NCBI RefSeq assembly: GCF_000733295.1
Contig: NZ_JPMI01000222.1
Span: 1 to 50,048 of the forward strand
Direction of reading: 5' to 3'
Length of the DNA stretch: 50,048 bases
From: Archangium violaceum Cb vi76
Lineage (GTDB): Bacteria; Myxococcota; Myxococcia; Myxococcales; Myxococcaceae
The translations under genes and the position numbers were made by a program. The notes under the pieces were generated by a model. The model saw only the letters and a list, made by a program, of their open reading frames with translations, searched no databases and was not told where the DNA came from. This document shows positions 35,835 through 44,445 of the stretch, in pieces; position 1 is the stretch's first letter, and the number at the start of each line of letters is the position of its first letter.

Positions 35835-36976
35835 GGTGTGAGCTTACCTAGAACGACTCGACGCTTCGCGCCAGTTGCCGATGGCACATTCGCGGGGGTC
35901 CCCGAGAGGTGCTCGTTCGCCAGGAGGGCGAAGCACACGGCCTCCTTGGCGCCCTCGGGCAGCCCGAGCACGTCCAGGGGGCGGACGGGCAGGGGGGCCA
36001 GCCGCGCCGTGAGCCGCTCCATCAGCACCGGGTTCCGGGTGCCGCCGCCGGAGACGTACACCGCCTCCAGGGCGAAGCGCGGCATCAGCCACCGCTCGTA
36101 GGCCCGGGCGGTGGCCTCCACCGTGAACGCCACCGCCGTGGCCATCAAGTCATGGGGCCGCGAGGCTCCATGGCGCTCCCACAGCCGCTCCACCAGGGCG
36201 TCGCCGAAGCCCTCGCGGCCGGCGCTGCGGGGCGGGGGGAGGGCCAGGAAGGGGTGCGCGAGCAGCTCCGCGAGCAGCTCGGGAATGACCCGGCCCTGGC
36301 GCGAGAGGCTCCCGTCCAGGTCGCACTGGAGCTGGCCGCCGGAGATGCGCCGGGCCAGCCCGTCCATCACCATGTTGCCCGGCCCGGTGTCGAAGGCGAT
36401 GGTGTCCTCGATCCGCTCGCTCACCACGCTCACGTTGCCGATGCCGCCGATGTTCTGCAGCGCCCGCGCCACCCCCGGCTTCCGGAACAGGGCCCAGTCC
36501 AGGTAGGGCACCAGCGGCGCCCCCTGGCCCCCGGCGGCCACGTCCCGGGTACGGAAATCACTCACCACGGGCAGGCCGGTGCGCTCGGCGATGACGGCGG
36601 GCTCCCCCAACTGGAGCGTGGAGGGGGTCTCGGAGAGGCTCGCCGGGAGGTGGGCCACCGTCTGGCCGTGCGAGCCGATGACGTCCACGTCCCTGGGGCG
36701 CAGACCCGCCCGGGCGATGACCTCCAGGGCGGCCGCGGCGAAGTGTTCACCCAGGGCGAAGTTGAGCTCGCAGAGCGAGCGGGCGTCGTTGGCGGCGAGG
36801 ACGCGCCGGGTGAACTCGGGGGTGAAGGGCCGGGAGACGTGGGCCACGAGGGAGATGCGCACCTCGGGGCCGGTGCCCTCGACGCGGCACAGCACGGCCT
36901 CCACGGCATCCACGCTGGTGCCAGACAGCAGGCCGACGCACAGACGCGAGTTGGGAGGAGGCGGTCGCGAGTCCAT
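35831..36976 (-). CDS. anmK: Anhydro-N-acetylmuramic acid kinase
   Basis: This 381-residue sugar kinase converts 1,6-anhydro-MurNAc to MurNAc-6-phosphate in cell-wall recycling. It has the family hallmarks CVGLLSGTSVDAVEAVLC, VIGSHGQTVAHLP, LVPYLDWALFR, NIGGIGNVSVV, IAFDTGPGNMVMDGL and VYVSGGGTRNPVLMERL. ATG 36976 is preferred because it leaves a short N-terminus; the frame is open to 37006. The last bases overlap the start of the MglA-like GTPase. Length is normal for the family. Confidence 0.96.
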   Translation of the reverse strand: MDSRPPPPNSRLCVGLLSGTSVDAVEAVLCRVEGTGPEVRISLVAHVSRPFTPEFTRRVLAANDARSLCELNFALGEHFAAAALEVIARAGLRPRDVDVIGSHGQTVAHLPASLSETPSTLQLGEPAVIAERTGLPVVSDFRTRDVAAGGQGAPLVPYLDWALFRKPGVARALQNIGGIGNVSVVSERIEDTIAFDTGPGNMVMDGLARRISGGQLQCDLDGSLSRQGRVIPELLAELLAHPFLALPPPRSAGREGFGDALVERLWERHGASRPHDLMATAVAFTVEATARAYERWLMPRFALEAVYVSGGGTRNPVLMERLTARLAPLPVRPLDVLGLPEGAKEAVCFALLANEHLSGTPANVPSATGAKRRVVLGKLTP

Positions 36977-37069
36977 GCCCGCAAGTGTAAGCCCCGGGCT
37001 CCACATCCGCCGCCCCGGCGGTGGCGGAGTGTCAGCCCGGAGGCTTGGGAACCATCCTCCGGGCTCCGT

Positions 37070-38260
37070 CTACGTGCTCCGGAGGGGCTCTCCGGACAAG
37101 AGGGGGACGGGTGGAGGGGTGCCCGGGTCCGGCGTCTTCGGGGGAGGAGGCGCCGGGACGGGGGTGCCCGGAGAGGGCTCGGCCCTGTCCGCCGTGATGA
37201 AGAGCTTGTTCATCACCCGGTCCATGATGGGACTGAGGAGGCGCTCGGCGGAGAAGCCCACCGCGATGAGCAGGATGGCGTAGGTGCACACCAGGGCCTC
37301 GTTGTTGCCCAGGACGATGCGCAGCGCGGGTTGGAGCTGGGCCGTGTCCCGCAGGGCACCGAGCACACCTGGCGAGGGCGGAACGGTCTCGATGCTGAAG
37401 AAGAGCTGGGAGACGGCCAGCAGGTAGAAGAGGAACGCGGCGACGGCGCCGATGGAGGGTTTGACGAACAGGTAGTAGACGAACTGCCTCCAGAAGGGGC
37501 CTCGCATGACGAGCACCGGCCGCTCCGAGAGCATGTTGGCCGTGATGGCGCCCCCCGCTCCGAGCAGGACGAGCGACAGCGTGCTCATCGTGGTTGCCTT
37601 CCAGGGCAGCTCGATGGGGTTGCGGAGGATGAGCCCGGCGAACTGCGCGGGCAGTTGCGTCAGCAGCGTCAGGACGAACATCAGCACGAGCAGGGTCCCG
37701 CTCAGGCTGCGGATCAACATGGTGAGGTCGAGCTGCAGGTAGTGCTTGTCCGAGTGTCGGAGCACCTGGCGCAGCGCGCTGCGAAGGATCTGCCGGGCGT
37801 GGCGCAGCCTCAGCTCCTCCTCGGGTTTCAGGCCCTCCACCTGCTGGGAGAGCGCCACGACGCTCCGGACCGCGGCGCACAGCGGACCCGACTTCTCATC
37901 GTGCCCCAGCCAGGTCGCGCGGGCGACGGGCTCGTGGATGTTGCGCCGGAAGTTCTCCTCCACCGAGAGGGCCTCGGTGGCGAGCATGTCGAGCGGGAGG
38001 AGGAGCATCAGATCCGCGGCGACGCCGTGGACGAGCTCCCAGAACTGACAGTTGTCCAGCGGGAGGCGGGGCCTCCAGCGCCGTGCCTCGAGCCCGGCCT
38101 CCGCCTGCTTCAGACGCTCGTGCAGGTTCTTGATGATGTTCGCGGCGTGGGGGACGCGCGGTTCCTCCTGTTGCTCCTCCAGGAAGCGCAGGGTGGACTC
38201 CAGGCTGCGCAGCTTCGCCCAGCGCCTGCCGGTGTGGTGCCGCGGCCGGTTGGATTCCAT
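37070..38260 (-). CDS. Hypothetical membrane protein with four predicted helices
   Basis: The 396 residues start at ATG 38260, with GGAGGAGG 10 nt upstream. The first about 190 residues are soluble and charged, with helical stretches (LRSLESTLRFLEEQQEE, LRHARQILRSALRQVLRHSD). Four hydrophobic helices follow: LSGTLLVLMFVLTLLTQL, STLSLVLLGAGGAITANML, IGAVAAFLFYLLAVSQLFF and ALVCTYAILLIAVGFSAERL. The tail is Pro-rich and disordered. I recognise no family. The same-strand AnmK gene begins 93 bp downstream. Confidence 0.75.
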   Translation of the reverse strand: MESNRPRHHTGRRWAKLRSLESTLRFLEEQQEEPRVPHAANIIKNLHERLKQAEAGLEARRWRPRLPLDNCQFWELVHGVAADLMLLLPLDMLATEALSVEENFRRNIHEPVARATWLGHDEKSGPLCAAVRSVVALSQQVEGLKPEEELRLRHARQILRSALRQVLRHSDKHYLQLDLTMLIRSLSGTLLVLMFVLTLLTQLPAQFAGLILRNPIELPWKATTMSTLSLVLLGAGGAITANMLSERPVLVMRGPFWRQFVYYLFVKPSIGAVAAFLFYLLAVSQLFFSIETVPPSPGVLGALRDTAQLQPALRIVLGNNEALVCTYAILLIAVGFSAERLLSPIMDRVMNKLFITADRAEPSPGTPVPAPPPPKTPDPGTPPPVPLLSGEPLRST

Positions 38261-38529
38261 GGCATGGCCTCCTCCAGGGGAAGGATGGAGGCCACGCGGG
38301 AGTGTGACGCCGCATCCCGGTCCAGGGAGCGGGGAAGGGCGGACGCTCGGCGCGCATGGCCGTCCCGTCTCCCCGGACGAGGGGAGGGCATGTCTCCCCG
38401 CCAGGCGGGTACCGTGCTCCACCCATTCGGGACGGACCTCTCCCGTTCACGGATGCACATCGCTCGCGGCGAGCGCCAGCCGTGTCGTCCCCGGGGGAGG
38501 GGCTTCCGTTGACGAGCGGGTGTCCCGGG

Positions 38530-39672
38530 TCAGCCAGGGGCTGTCAGGCGCCCGCGTTCCAGGTGCCAGGGTCCTGGTGGCGCTGGAGCGGGCTCACGCG
38601 CTCTCGAAACGCCGGAGAGGGCGCCACCGGGCCGCTCCTGCTCCTGTCTCCAGCGTCGGAGGCCGGGACACCGTGGGGACTCGTCCACCTGCGGAACGCG
38701 GGCGCACTCCTCCCCTGAAGGGGGATCCGCGGTGGAGTCTCCGGCACCTGGAGACAGAAGGGACGGTGCTGGACGGTCGGGTGGGCGCGAGCCCTGGATT
38801 GCTCCGGAGATGGGAGGTGTATCGGGAGCCCCACCCGGTGGGACGGGCCGGCTCCAGGGCCTTCGCCTCAAGGACCCGAGGGTCTCCGCCGGCCGGAAGG
38901 TGGCGATGCGCGCGCGGGTCTCACCCGTCGGGCGGACGAGGACGGCGGGCGCGAGCCCCGGTATGTGCTGCGCGAGCGGGGTGGGAAGGGAAGGGGGCTC
39001 CTCGCGGAGCCGGGGGACGTGGGTGGCGAGCACTCCGCCACGGGCACCTTGTCTGGCCACCATGTGTCTGGCCACCATGACGATGCGCCGGCCCCGGATG
39101 CTGGGCTCGCTCGAGGGGGCGTGTGGGAGGGCCGCCATCCGCGGGGCCTGCTCCGGCTCGCGATGTCCACAGCCGCTCAGCTCGTTGCCCGACAGCGTGG
39201 CGGTGCCCCAGCTCACGAGGATGCAGTCCTCCGCGGTGGCGCTCACCGAGGTGTTCCTCACCGCCGCGCTCATGCTCAGCGCGATGCCCTGGTGCGCTTG
39301 GGTGATGACGGCGCCGTGGATCTCCGTGCCCCGGCCGCCGCGCACCCGGATGCCGTACCAGGAGCCGCTGCCACCGCGCGAGGTGAGCGCGACGGGATTC
39401 GCCTCGGTGCCGCGCACCACCAGCGCCCCATCGATGATCAACTCCACGCGCTGGGGATCCACACCGGACTTCAGTGCGTCGCTGGCGGCGGCGATGACCT
39501 GGACGCCGGGCTCGATGGTGAGCTTCGTGCCCCAGGCCACGGTGACATCACCTTGCAGCACATAGGGGCTGCCATGCCTCGTCCAGACGGTGGACGTGGA
39601 GAGGGTTCCCCGCACGTCCGTGGCGGACGCCAGGGCGGGAAGCAGAAGGAGCAGAAGCAGTACGGCGCGCAT
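38530..39672 (-). CDS. Secreted right-handed beta-helix protein, C-terminal half doubtful
   Basis: Starting at ATG 39672, the first about 20 residues are a signal peptide (RAVLLLLLLLPALASA). Residues to about 170 read as a parallel beta-helix (VWTRHGSPYVLQGDVTVAWG, TKLTIEPGVQVIAAASD, LIIDGALVVRGTEANPVALT, GIRVRGGRGTEIHGAVIT, EDCILVSWGTATLSGNEL). From about residue 175 (CGHREPEQAPRM onward) the protein is Arg/Pro-rich and unlike any solenoid repeat. The change suggests a frameshift or fusion to non-homologous sequence, with the rest of the helix lost. Upstream of 39672 the ribosome-binding site is weak. The gap 38261-38529 shows no gene. Confidence 0.55.
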   Translation of the reverse strand: MRAVLLLLLLLPALASATDVRGTLSTSTVWTRHGSPYVLQGDVTVAWGTKLTIEPGVQVIAAASDALKSGVDPQRVELIIDGALVVRGTEANPVALTSRGGSGSWYGIRVRGGRGTEIHGAVITQAHQGIALSMSAAVRNTSVSATAEDCILVSWGTATLSGNELSGCGHREPEQAPRMAALPHAPSSEPSIRGRRIVMVARHMVARQGARGGVLATHVPRLREEPPSLPTPLAQHIPGLAPAVLVRPTGETRARIATFRPAETLGSLRRRPWSRPVPPGGAPDTPPISGAIQGSRPPDRPAPSLLSPGAGDSTADPPSGEECARVPQVDESPRCPGLRRWRQEQERPGGALSGVSRAREPAPAPPGPWHLERGRLTAPG

Positions 39673-39814
39673 CACGGAGCCGATGCTAGTGCGCTCTCCG
39701 TCGAGTCATGGAGCGCCGTCCAGGGGGCGGGCGGGCGGACTGGCGCAAGCCCGGGATTTCGGATGGGATGGGAGCGCGCGCTTGCGTACGGCCCGGAACG
39801 GGATTAGTTCCAAT

Positions 39815-39832
39815 GCGAACCTTTTCGTTCGC
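39815..39832. promoter_or_regulatory. Palindromic site upstream of marR
   Basis: GCGAACCTTTTCGTTCGC has perfect 6-bp arms around 6 bp. Its half-site CGAAC is shared with the operator at 39846-39864. It is probably a second binding site of the same MarR protein or part of the promoter. Confidence 0.5.
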
Positions 39833-39845
39833 GACCTTCACGGTC

Positions 39846-39864
39846 CGAACCATTCGGGCTCGAA
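39846..39864. promoter_or_regulatory. MarR-type operator before the marR-like gene
   Basis: The 19-bp sequence CGAACCATTCGGGCTCGAA ends 2 bp before the chosen marR ATG. It matches the site before the pirin gene, CGAACCATTAGGGTTCGAA, at 17 of 19 positions. A bound repressor here would cover the translation start region, so autorepression is likely. Confidence 0.65.
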
Positions 39865-39866
39865 CG

Positions 39867-40322
39867 ATGCCGGCTCGCTACAAGGGGAGCGCACGGGAAG
39901 TGCGGGCGCTCGACACATTCGTGAAGCTGACGCGGGCCACGGAGACGCTCGGGGCTCGGCTCCAGCGGCACCTGGCCAGCCTGGAGATCACCCCGCCGCA
40001 GCTCGCGGTGCTGGAGGCCCTGCTGCACGTGGGGCCGATGAGCCAGAGCGAGCTGGGCCGCAAGCTGCTGCGCAGCAACCCCAACATGACGGCGCTGCTG
40101 GACAACCTCGAGCGCAGCAAGTGGATTCAACGGGAGCGCAGCCCGGAGGATCGCCGGGTGGTGGTGGTGAGCCTCACCCCCGAGGGCCGGCGCGTCATCG
40201 AGCGGGTGTTTCCCGCGCATGCCGCCCACGTCACGGCGCTGATGGGGGCCCTGTCCGCCGAGGAGCAGGAGACGCTCGGCGAGCTCTGCAAGAAGCTCGG
40301 CCTCTCGCTCTCCGAGGGCTGA
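39867..40322 (+). CDS. MarR-family transcriptional regulator
   Basis: The 151 residues begin MPARYKGSAREVRALDTFVK, a start widely conserved in one MarR group, which is why ATG 39867 is preferred although it lacks a Shine-Dalgarno sequence. GTG 39900, with AGGGGAG upstream, is the alternative. The winged helix spans about 45-115 (TPPQLAVLEALLHVGPMSQS, ELGRKLLRSNPNMTALLDNL, RERSPEDRRVVVVSLTPEGR). The helical dimerisation part ends the protein. Relatives respond to oxidants or phenolic ligands. Matching operators in front of this gene and of the pirin gene make that gene its target. Confidence 0.92.
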   Translation: MPARYKGSAREVRALDTFVKLTRATETLGARLQRHLASLEITPPQLAVLEALLHVGPMSQSELGRKLLRSNPNMTALLDNLERSKWIQRERSPEDRRVVVVSLTPEGRRVIERVFPAHAAHVTALMGALSAEEQETLGELCKKLGLSLSEG

Positions 40323-40374
40323 ACCTTCCGGGGGCCCCGCAACGAAGTTCCCGCTCGCGCATTTACTTCCAGTA

Positions 40375-40393
40375 CGAACCATTAGGGTTCGAA
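40375..40393. promoter_or_regulatory. MarR-type operator before the pirin gene
   Basis: CGAACCATTAGGGTTCGAA lies 17 bp before the pirin ATG. It sits inside a wider inverted structure with outer arms TTACTTC (40363-40369) and GAAGTAA (40391-40397). It is nearly identical to the marR site at 39846-39864, so a shared repressor is likely. Confidence 0.7.
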
Positions 40394-40410
40394 GTAAAAG
40401 GGAGACAGTC

Positions 40411-41298
40411 ATGAGTGAATCCGGCAAGAGCACGCGTTCCGTCCAGCAGGTGGTGGACGCCGTCCGTACCCTGGAGGGCGAGGGCTTCGTGGTGCGCCGT
40501 CCGTTCCCCATCCCGGGCTTCATGCAGTTCGATCCGTTCCTGCTGCTGGACGAGATGGGCCCGGTGGAGTTGCCGCCAGGCGAGGCGAAGGGGGCGCCGG
40601 ATCATCCCCACCGGGGCTTCGAGACGGTCAGCTACATCCTGGAGGGCCGGCACGAGCACGCGGACTCGGCGGGCCATGCGGGCGAGCTGGGGCCTGGGGA
40701 CGTGCAGTGGATGACGGCGGGGGCGGGGGTGGTGCACTCGGAGATGCCGGCGCGCGAGTTCGCGCGGACGGGGGGCCGCATGCACGGCTTCCAGGTATGG
40801 GTGAACCTGCCCCGGCGCGACAAGATGATGCCGCCGCGCTACCAGGAGCTGCCGTCCGCGCGCATCCCGGTGGCCTCGACGCCGGATGGCCGGGTGAAGG
40901 TGAAGGTGATTGCTGGCGAGTCGCTCGGTGTGCGGGCGGTCATCGACACGCGGACGCCCATTCAGTACCTGCACTTCACGCTCGAGCCGGGAGGCCGCAT
41001 CGAGCAGCCGGTGCCGAGGGACCACAACGCCTTCGCCTACGTGTTCGGGGGTGAGGGCAGGTTCGGGCCGGAGGGGACGCGGGTGGTGGACGGGCAGGCG
41101 GTGCTGTTCACCCACGACGCGGACACGGTGGTGATGGAGAACACGGGGAACGAGCCCCTGCAGCTCCTGCTGCTGTCGGGAGTGCCCCTGAAGGAGCCGA
41201 TGGTGCGCTACGGGCCGTTCGTGATGAACACGAAGTCGGAGATCCTCCAGGCGTTCGAGGACTACCAGAGCGGCAGGATGGGTCGTATCCATCGCTGA
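40411..41298 (+). CDS. Pirin-family cupin protein
   Basis: The 295-residue bicupin has the pirin signature. FMQFDPFLLLDEMGP is followed by the N-terminal metal site HPHRGFETVSYILEG, with later His and Glu ligands in AGAGVVHSEMP. The C-terminal cupin has GESLGVRAVIDTRTPIQYLH. Bacterial pirins bind iron; some oxidise quercetin and others modulate metabolism or stress responses. AGGGAG lies before ATG 40411. The MarR-type operator immediately upstream suggests it is induced by the signal that MarR senses, as in other MarR-pirin pairs. Confidence 0.95.
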   Translation: MSESGKSTRSVQQVVDAVRTLEGEGFVVRRPFPIPGFMQFDPFLLLDEMGPVELPPGEAKGAPDHPHRGFETVSYILEGRHEHADSAGHAGELGPGDVQWMTAGAGVVHSEMPAREFARTGGRMHGFQVWVNLPRRDKMMPPRYQELPSARIPVASTPDGRVKVKVIAGESLGVRAVIDTRTPIQYLHFTLEPGGRIEQPVPRDHNAFAYVFGGEGRFGPEGTRVVDGQAVLFTHDADTVVMENTGNEPLQLLLLSGVPLKEPMVRYGPFVMNTKSEILQAFEDYQSGRMGRIHR

Positions 41299-41342
41299 CC
41301 GGGCTTCGACGGGTTGCTCCAACACGGTTCTCGAAATGGATG

Positions 41343-41376
41343 GATATTCACGCAAAACTAGAATATCGTAATATTC
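41343..41376. repeat. AT-rich inverted repeats before the Cys-rich lipoprotein
   Basis: GATATTC (41343-41349) is inverted as GAATATC (41361-41367), and GAATATCGTAATATTC (41361-41376) is itself a palindrome with 4-bp spacer. This AT-rich stretch stands out from its GC-rich surroundings and lies about 40-70 bp upstream of ATG 41416. It is a likely promoter/operator. Confidence 0.6.
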
Positions 41377-41415
41377 ATTCAATCCATTCAAGGTCTACTT
41401 TTGGAGGAATCCGTG

Positions 41416-42162
41416 ATGTCGCGTGCTCCTGCTCGTGCACCGCTGTGTCTGTGGCTCTCCGGGTTGTTGCTGACCGCCTGTGGTGCGCCCTCGGAAGTGG
41501 AACTGGCTCCCGCCGGTGAGCCGCTGGGCACCGCGGAGTCGGCCCTGTGCTCCGGCTCGAGCGTGACCCAACTCTCCATCGGCGGCATCAGCTCGTACGG
41601 TGGAGAGATCGCCGGCAGCGGAAGCTGGAGCGTGTCTTCCGGCGCCAACGCGGTGCGCCTGAATTACTACGTCAATGGCGTCTTGCGGTCCGTCGAGGAT
41701 CGCACTGGGGCTTCCGGTACCTGGTTCTTCAGTAGCGCCGGGCATGCCTGCGGCACGCACTCCTTCGAGGTCAGGGCCTACCCGATGGTCATCGATAGCA
41801 ACGGCAACCGCACCGTCTGCGTGGAGAGCCCCCGCTCCGCCTCGCAGTCCGTGGTGCAGACCTGTGCCACGGCGTCACTCTCCTGCTCGCGGCCCTCCTC
41901 GACCATCAACTGCACGGGCAGCGGCACCGGCGGTGCCGCGCCCTACCGGTACAGCTGGAACATCCTCTACTCCAGCGACCTGGGGAACTGGAGCAGCGGC
42001 TGGTTCGACGGAGGCACGACCTTGTCGGAGAACTGCCCCCGTGGCTTCTACACGGACGCCTACTACTGGAATGCGCAGGTGCAGTTCCGGATCATCGACG
42101 CCACGGGCGTGAGCAGCAACGTCGTGACGGCGTTGAACTACCTCTGCGTGCAGCCCAACTGA
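41416..42162 (+). CDS. Cysteine-rich secreted lipoprotein, function unknown
   Basis: The 248 residues start at ATG 41416 with GGAGGAATCC upstream. MSRAPARAPLCLWLSGLLLT plus AC gives a lipobox. The mature protein has a propeptide-like segment to about residue 45 and two beta-rich halves with paired cysteines (for example GHACGTHSFEVRAYP and SLSCSRPSSTINCTGSGTGG). The layout resembles small Ig-like surface domains. No catalytic motif is seen. The gene converges with the M20 gene, 8 bp apart. Confidence 0.75.
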   Translation: MSRAPARAPLCLWLSGLLLTACGAPSEVELAPAGEPLGTAESALCSGSSVTQLSIGGISSYGGEIAGSGSWSVSSGANAVRLNYYVNGVLRSVEDRTGASGTWFFSSAGHACGTHSFEVRAYPMVIDSNGNRTVCVESPRSASQSVVQTCATASLSCSRPSSTINCTGSGTGGAAPYRYSWNILYSSDLGNWSSGWFDGGTTLSENCPRGFYTDAYYWNAQVQFRIIDATGVSSNVVTALNYLCVQPN

Positions 42163-42170
42163 GCGCGGCC

Positions 42171-43490
42171 CTACGGCTTGCCCAGCAGCTCCAGGGCGGC
42201 GGTGGTCAGCGAGGTGACGCCGGTGCGGAGGGTCCGCTCCCGGTCCGGATGGAAGAGGGGCGAGTGCAGCGAGGGGAGTGTCTCGCCCGCTGCCTTCGCC
42301 TCCGCGTGCCGCTTGGGCTCGACGGTGCCCAGCCAGAGCATGACGGCGGGGACTCCGGCGAGGCCGTACTCGGAGAAGTCCTCGCCGCCCATGACGGGCG
42401 TGGCCTCGCGGAGGTTCTCCTTGCCGAGCACCCGGGTGATGGCGCCCACCAGCCGCTTCGTCAGCTCCGGATCGTTGTAGGTGGCGGGAGTGCCCTCGGT
42501 CACGGAGACGTCGGGCTTGCGGGGCGCGTTGGCCGCGGCGGCCTCGGCGTTGGCCACGCGCTCGATGCCGGCGAGGAGCTGCTTGCGGACCTCGGGCTTG
42601 TAGGAGCGCACGGTGAGCTGGAGCTTCACCTCGTCCGGGATGATGTTGTGCTTGGTGCCGCCGTGGATGGAGCCCACCGTCACCACCGCGGGCTCGAGCG
42701 GGTGCTTCTCCCGGCTGACGAGCGTCTGCAGTGACAGGATGGTACGGGCCGCGAGCACGATGGGGTCCACGGTGGTGTGCGGGTAGGCGCCGTGCCCGCC
42801 CTTGCCGTGGAGGGTGATGTCCACGGAGTCCACGTTGGCCAGGGCGTAGCCGGCCACGTACTCGATGGTGCCCGCGGCGGCGCTGGCACTGTTGTGGAGG
42901 GCCACGGCGAAGTCCGGCTTGGGGAAGCGCTTGTAGAGGCCATCTTTGAGCATCCCTCGCGCGCCGCTGCCCCGCTCCTCGGCGGGCTGGCCCACCATGA
43001 CGAGGGTGCCGCGCCACCGGTCCTTCGCGCGCGCCAGCAGGGTGGCGGTGCCCACCCAGGCCGTCATGTGGACGTCATGCCCGCAGGCGTGCATCACCGG
43101 AACGCTCTGGCCGGTGTCATCCTTGGCCATCGCCTTGCTGGCGTAGGGCAGCCCCGTCTTCTCCTCCACCGGGAGGGCATCCATGTCGGTGCGCAGCAGC
43201 ACCGTGGGGCCCTTGCCGTTGCGCAGCACGGCCACCACACCATGGCCGCCCACCTTCGGCGTCACCTCGAAGCCCAGCGCGCGCAGGCGCTCGGCGAGCT
43301 TCGCCGCGGTCTTCTCCTCCTGGTGGGAGAGCTCCGGGTTCTGGTGCAGATCCCTGTAGAGGGCATCGAGCTGGGGGTAGAGCGCGTCGAGGCCCTCGAG
43401 GGCGGGGGAGGGCGCCTTCGCGGCGAGCGCGGGGGCGGCGGGCCAGACAATCGCGGCGAGGACGAGGGCGAGGAGGGGGAGGGATTTCAC
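42171..43490 (-). CDS. Secreted M20-family amidohydrolase (hippurate/IAA-amino-acid hydrolase type)
   Basis: The 439 residues start at GTG 43490 with GGAG 8 nt upstream, and a signal peptide ends near APALAA. The sequence has M20D hallmarks: LHQNPELSHQEEKTA, VLLRTDMDALPVEEKTGLPY, MHACGHDVHMT with Cys and His metal ligands, GQPAEERGSGARGML with the Glu pair, the dimer-domain GKGGHGAYPHTTVDPI, and MGGEDFSEYGLAGVPAVMLW. It cleaves an N-acyl amino acid or similar amide in the periplasm. The gstA gene lies upstream, 122 bp away on the same strand. Confidence 0.94.
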   Translation of the reverse strand: MKSLPLLALVLAAIVWPAAPALAAKAPSPALEGLDALYPQLDALYRDLHQNPELSHQEEKTAAKLAERLRALGFEVTPKVGGHGVVAVLRNGKGPTVLLRTDMDALPVEEKTGLPYASKAMAKDDTGQSVPVMHACGHDVHMTAWVGTATLLARAKDRWRGTLVMVGQPAEERGSGARGMLKDGLYKRFPKPDFAVALHNSASAAAGTIEYVAGYALANVDSVDITLHGKGGHGAYPHTTVDPIVLAARTILSLQTLVSREKHPLEPAVVTVGSIHGGTKHNIIPDEVKLQLTVRSYKPEVRKQLLAGIERVANAEAAAANAPRKPDVSVTEGTPATYNDPELTKRLVGAITRVLGKENLREATPVMGGEDFSEYGLAGVPAVMLWLGTVEPKRHAEAKAAGETLPSLHSPLFHPDRERTLRTGVTSLTTAALELLGKP

Positions 43491-43568
43491 CGTGCGGTCT
43501 CCGGTCCGGGACAGGGGCGCCGACTACAGCACGGCCGCGCCGTCACTGCCCATTCCTCTCGCGCACGG

Positions 43569-43598
43569 GGTGCCCGGGCCCTCCACGGTCCGGGCACC
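43569..43598. terminator. Hairpin after gstA
   Basis: Perfect 9-bp arms GGTGCCCGG and CCGGGCACC enclose a 12-base loop, 14 bp beyond the gstA stop on the minus strand. No U-tract is present. It probably separates gstA from the amidohydrolase gene. Confidence 0.55.
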
Positions 43599-43612
43599 AG
43601 GACTTCGGGGGA

Positions 43613-44221
43613 CTACTTCAGCAGCCCCTCGGCCTTGAGGGCCGCCTGCACGGCGGGACGGCCGGCCACGCGCTCGTGGTAGGCCTTGAGCACCGGCCAC
43701 TGGCCCAGGTCGATCTTCACGAACGCCGTCCAGCCCAGCACGGTGAAGAGGTAGGCGTCGGCCACGGTGAACTGCTCGCCCGTGAGGTAGGGGCCCTTCT
43801 CCAGGTAGGTGTTCAGGTAGTTGAAGCGCTTGAAGAGGTTCTCGGTGACGATCTTCTTCGCGTCCTCGGGATAGGTGGGGTTGAAGAGGGGGCTGAAGCC
43901 CTTGTGCAGCTCGGTGCTGATGAAGTTGAGCAGCTCCTGGAGGCGGTAGCGCTCCATGGTGCCGTTGGCCGGGGCGAGCTTGCTCTGGGGCGCCTTGTCG
44001 GCGAGGTACTGAACGATGGCCGGGCCCTCGGTGAGGATGCCGCCGTCATCGAGCTGAAGGGTCGGGACGTAGCCCTTGGGGTTGATGGTGGTGAAGTCCT
44101 GGCCGGACTCCGTCTTCTTGCTGCGCAGGTCCACCTTCTCGATGTCGAAGGTCAGGCCCGCCTCGCGCAGGACGATGTGCGGCGACAGCGAACAGGCACC
44201 CGGGGAGTAGTAGAGCTTCAT
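43613..44221 (-). CDS. gstA: Beta-class glutathione S-transferase
   Basis: This 202-residue cytosolic enzyme begins MKLYYSPGACSLSPHIVLRE, the beta-class start with the catalytic Cys10. The thioredoxin-like domain continues through NPKGYVPTLQLDDGGILTEG and PAIVQYLAD. The helical C-terminal domain has the N-capping motif in LTGEQFTVADAYLFTVLGW. It conjugates or reduces electrophiles with glutathione. AAGGAG lies 9 nt before the ATG. Length is normal. Confidence 0.95.
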   Translation of the reverse strand: MKLYYSPGACSLSPHIVLREAGLTFDIEKVDLRSKKTESGQDFTTINPKGYVPTLQLDDGGILTEGPAIVQYLADKAPQSKLAPANGTMERYRLQELLNFISTELHKGFSPLFNPTYPEDAKKIVTENLFKRFNYLNTYLEKGPYLTGEQFTVADAYLFTVLGWTAFVKIDLGQWPVLKAYHERVAGRPAVQAALKAEGLLK

Positions 44222-44445
44222 TCGTGGGACTCCTTGAAGTTTCTCCTTGGCAGGCGGCGGCAATGTGCACGGGTGCCCGGGCCCGCGCCATGAAATCCAC
44301 CCGTACCCGGAGTCACACCGGAAGGACCGGGAATAGGAAGGCTCCCCTTGACTGGGCGAACGGGGCTGTTCCACCGCGGTGACCTCTACGTCATCCAGAG
44401 AATCACGTACGAGGTTCCCGGGTGTTTCCTCCGGACTCCGCAAAC

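Noticed and set aside
35909-38512. 867-codon open frame on the plus strand
   Set aside because: It crosses anmK and the membrane-protein gene in antisense and has shadow-type composition.
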